Below the pieces are notes generated by a model that saw nothing but the letters and a program-made list of their open reading frames with translations, did no database searches and was not told the origin of the DNA. A DNA stretch of 64,000 nucleotides from Deinococcus sp. QL22 (GTDB taxonomy: Bacteria; Deinococcota; Deinococci; Deinococcales; Deinococcaceae), in assembly GCF_023370075.1 (NCBI RefSeq), contig NZ_CP097149.1, positions 2,106,001 through 2,170,000 on the forward strand, given 5' to 3'. Positions 61,333-64,000 of this stretch are shown here, piece by piece. Numbering within the stretch: the first letter of the stretch is position 1; each line of letters opens with the position of its first letter. The position numbers and the translations under genes were made by a program.

Positions 61333-63129
61333 ATGACCCAAACCCAACCCCCCGCAGCGGAATTGCCCCGCTGGCGCACCGACGACCTTTACAGCGGCCT
61401 GACCGATCCCCGCTTTGCCGCCGACCTGACCGAGTTGCGCGGGCACGTGCAGGCGCTTGAAGCTCTCTTCGATTCAATCGGCGTCAGGAAGGCTGGCCCC
61501 GCCGCCACGCCGCAAACGCTGGAGCCTGTGCTGAATGGCCTGAACGAGCTTTCGCTCCGGCTGACCGCTGTGCGGGCCTTCATCACCGCGTTCGTGACCA
61601 CCGATAGCCGCGACGCCGAGGCACAGCGGGCGCAGGGCGACCTGACCATGCTGACGCTTCCGCTGGGGCCGCTGCGTTCGCGCCTCACGGCCTGGCTGGG
61701 CGGGCAGAATGTGGAGGCGCTGCTGGCCCAGTCCGAAGTGGCCCGCGCCCACGAACACCTGATTCGCCGCGCCGTGGTATACGCGCAGCACCAGATGTCG
61801 CCGGATGAGGAAGATCTGGCGGCCCGCCTGCGTCCCAGTGGAGCGGGTGGCTGGAGCAAGCTGCACGGCAACGTGACCAGCACCCTGAGAGGCGACTTTC
61901 GGGGCACGAAGTTGCCCGTAACGGCCCTGCGAGCGCTGGCCACCGACCCCGACGCCAGTGTGCGGCAAGACGCCTACCACGCCGAAATTGCCGTCTGGCA
62001 GGATGCGGAAGTGGTGCTGGCCGCCGCCCTGAACGGTGTCAAGGGCGAGGAAGGCACGCTGGCTGCCCGCCGGGGCTTTGCTGACGCGGTGGCCCCCAGC
62101 CTGCTCACCCACGGCATAGACCGCGAGACGCTGGACGCCATGCAGGCCGCCGTAGTGCGCTCCTTTCCCGATTTCCGGCGCTACTTTGCGGCCAAAGCGC
62201 GGGGCATGGACAAGCCCAAACTGGACTGGTGGGATCTGTTCGCCCCGACCGGGCGCAGCGAAACCGAATGGACGTATAGCGCGGGCAAAGCGTTCGTGGA
62301 AAGCCAGTTCCGGGCCTTTTCGGGCAAATTGGGCGACTACGCAGCCCGCGCTTTTGAGGGCGACTGGATTGACGCTGGCCCCCGCGACGGCAAACGCGGC
62401 GGGGCGTTTTGCATGGGCTGGCAGGGCGCAGACAGCCGCATTCTGATGAACCACGACCCCAGCCTGGACAGTGTGTCTACGCTGGCGCACGAGCTGGGGC
62501 ACGGCTACCACAACATGCTGAAGGCGGGCCGCACGCCCCTGCAACGCGAAACTCCCATGACGCTCGCCGAAACCGCCAGCATCTTCTGCGAAACCATTAT
62601 TCAGAATGCGGCGCTGGAGCAGGCCACGGGTGCCGAGCGTCTGTACGTGCTGGAAACCCAGTTGCTGGGCCACGCGCAGGTCGTCGTAGACATTCATTCC
62701 CGTTTCCTGTTCGAGCGGGCCGTCTTTGAAAAGCGGGCCGAGCGCGACCTGACCCCGCAGGAGTTCAGCGACCTGATGGTGTGGGCGCAGCGCGAAACCT
62801 ACGGTGACGCCCTCGCCACGCCGCACCCCTATATGTGGGCCGTCAAGCCGCATTACTACTCCCTATCCTTTTACAACTACCCCTACACCTTTGGCCTGCT
62901 GTTCGGGCTGGGATTGTACGCCCAGTACGTGCAGGCGCGGGCGGGGGGACAGGAAGCCGAGTTTCAGGCCCGCTACGACGCCCTATTGGCAAGCACAGGT
63001 CAGGCCGACGCCCGCGCCCTCGCCGCCGGATTCGGAATAGATCTGCACGCGCCGGAGTTCTGGGAAGGCAGCTTGGATGTGATTCGGGGCCAGATTTCGG
63101 CGTATGAGGAAGCGGTCAGCGGGCAGTAG
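61333..63129 (+). CDS. pepF: Oligoendopeptidase F (M3 family)
   Basis: A 598-residue zinc oligopeptidase of family M3B. The zinc site reads LAHELGHGYHNML with His386 as the first ligand, and the third ligand Glu lies in TLAETASIFCET. The family segment ILMNHDPSLDSVSTLAHE and the C-terminal YSLSFYNYPYTFGLLFGLGLY also fit. TAAACT (61320-61325) ends 7 nt before the ATG, so the mRNA is probably leaderless; the frame extends further upstream without start signals. Confidence 0.93.
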   Translation: MTQTQPPAAELPRWRTDDLYSGLTDPRFAADLTELRGHVQALEALFDSIGVRKAGPAATPQTLEPVLNGLNELSLRLTAVRAFITAFVTTDSRDAEAQRAQGDLTMLTLPLGPLRSRLTAWLGGQNVEALLAQSEVARAHEHLIRRAVVYAQHQMSPDEEDLAARLRPSGAGGWSKLHGNVTSTLRGDFRGTKLPVTALRALATDPDASVRQDAYHAEIAVWQDAEVVLAAALNGVKGEEGTLAARRGFADAVAPSLLTHGIDRETLDAMQAAVVRSFPDFRRYFAAKARGMDKPKLDWWDLFAPTGRSETEWTYSAGKAFVESQFRAFSGKLGDYAARAFEGDWIDAGPRDGKRGGAFCMGWQGADSRILMNHDPSLDSVSTLAHELGHGYHNMLKAGRTPLQRETPMTLAETASIFCETIIQNAALEQATGAERLYVLETQLLGHAQVVVDIHSRFLFERAVFEKRAERDLTPQEFSDLMVWAQRETYGDALATPHPYMWAVKPHYYSLSFYNYPYTFGLLFGLGLYAQYVQARAGGQEAEFQARYDALLASTGQADARALAAGFGIDLHAPEFWEGSLDVIRGQISAYEEAVSGQ

Positions 63130-63146
63130 AACGCGCTAAACAGAAA

Positions 63147-63193
63147 GTGGATCGTAGATCGTGGTTTGACTCTTTCCACGATCTACGATCCAC
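63147..63193. repeat. Long perfect inverted repeat
   Basis: Two 18-bp perfect arms (63147-63164, 63176-63193) around an 11-bp loop lie between pepF and the IS. There is no T-tract; it may be a terminator or an intergenic palindromic repeat. Confidence 0.6.
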
Positions 63194-63203
63194 CCTCTAG
63201 AAG

Positions 63204-63976
63204 TCATCCGGAAATTCGACGCAGCAGGATGAGGATGCAGGCCAGCTGGACAAAGCCCAAGAAGTTCTGGGCTTTGCGCTCGTCGCGGGTTCGGACTCGG
63301 CGGAACGATTGCAACCAAGCGATGGTTCGCTCAACTTTCCAGCGCCGCTTATAGCGGCGCAGCGGTCGTCCATCTTGCGTTTTGTGTTTCCGGTTCTTGC
63401 GATTTGGCGCGATCATTTCAATCCCCAGCGTGGCCAGTTCTGCATCCAGAGGGTCGCTGTCGTACGCCTTGTCCCCAATCAACCGGCGTGGGAAGTCCAA
63501 GCCGAAAGACGCCTCCAAGGTGTCGTGAACGAGAGTCACTTCACTGGGGCTAGCTGAGACCGTGTGGACAGCAAGCGGCAGACCGCTCGCGTCCACCATC
63601 AGCATGATTTTGGTGCCTTTGCCCCTCTTGGTGGGGCCGACATCCGAGCCCCCTTTTTTGCGGCACTGAACGTGCCGTCAATGAAGGCTTCCCGGAGATC
63701 CAGCAATTCCTGTTCCTCCAGCAACTCATAGAGCTGCCCCAGAACGTTTGGGAACACGGCGCGCTCATTCCACTCTTGAAAACGCTCGAAACAGGTGGAC
63801 TTGGGCGGGTAGTCCGGCCGGGGGAGCCGCTCCCACTGCGCACCAGTACGCAGCACCCACAGGATGCCTTCGAGCAACTCTTTGTCACCCCGCCGCGGAC
63901 GACCGCGGCGGGTCCGCTTCTGAGGAGGAGGTAATAGCGGGGCCAGAATGGCCCATTGCTCGTTCGTCAACCGCAT
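63204..63976 (-). mobile_element. IS5-family element (edge of window)
   Basis: The transposase coding region fills 63204-63976. Terminal repeats are not resolved and the right end may lie past 64000. It is a different element from the one at 24510-25398. Confidence 0.75.
63204..63976 (-). CDS. IS5-family transposase (probable -1 frameshift product)
   Basis: The first frame (63976 to 63599) gives MRLTNEQWAILAPLLPPP, the family start, and AFIDGTFSAAKKG with the first catalytic Asp, then runs out. A -1 shift at GCA-AAAAAG leads to GGSDVGPTKRGKGTKIMLMVDASGLP in the second frame, which continues with LIGDKAYDSD (second Asp) and WKVERTIAWLQSF (Glu) to the stop at 63204. Frameshifted transposases of this shape are common in IS5/IS427-type elements. 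Confidence 0.85.
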
Positions 63977-64000
63977 CCATTCAGAATGCCAGTCGTCATT

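Overview
The window is a Deinococcus chromosome segment. The evidence is high-GC coding sequence with adjacent crtI and crtB carotenoid genes, a PQQ-propeller Ser/Thr kinase resembling the RqkA radiation-response kinase of D. radiodurans, a TreX/TreZ/TreY trehalose cluster, and many start codons preceded 5-7 nt upstream by a TANNNT -10 box (leaderless transcripts). Genus is inferred from gene content; species is not assigned.

Layout: 1-22 kb is mostly housekeeping: the end of a 2-oxoacid dehydrogenase E2 gene, a broken P-loop kinase gene, a PATAN/roadblock-type protein, osmC, an alpha/beta hydrolase, an astacin-type lipoprotein protease, crtI, crtB, a methyltransferase, a holin-like membrane protein pair, rpsA, tRNA-Gln(CUG), trxB, an HD protein, a broken nucleotidyltransferase, a fused tandem SlyD, moeA, a DoxX-like gene, dcd, a phosphoesterase and a secreted DUF3298-like protein.

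22.08-31.84 kb is an AT-rich integrated element of about 9.7 kb (about 6.7 kb without its three insertion sequences). It sits in the 3' end of a Bax-inhibitor-1 family gene. It carries a large serine integrase, a HTH replication-initiator-like protein beside 22-bp phased palindromic iterons and an AT-rich tract, two ribbon-helix-helix proteins, a PD-(D/E)XK-like protein, and small cargo genes. It looks like a small integrative plasmid. Its attachment sites swap the 3' ends of both the host gene and the integrase gene. An IS630-type element has cut the integrase after its catalytic serine, so the element is probably stranded; a second IS630 copy and an IS5-type element lie inside it.

32-64 kb returns to the chromosome: map, treY-treZ-glgX (trehalose from glycogen), a disordered/nuclease-like protein, an orphan SsuA-like binding protein, mfd, a membrane protein, a nucleotidyltransferase-like protein, a cupin, rarA, a DUF885-like peptidase, a CrtO-like oxidoreductase, the RqkA-like kinase, then pstS-pstC-pstA-pstB-phoU with two sets of 11-bp PHO-box-like repeats, pepF, and an IS5-family element at the right edge.

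Coordinates of shortened starts were worked out by counting codons by hand. Domain and family names come from recognition of motifs, not from searches.
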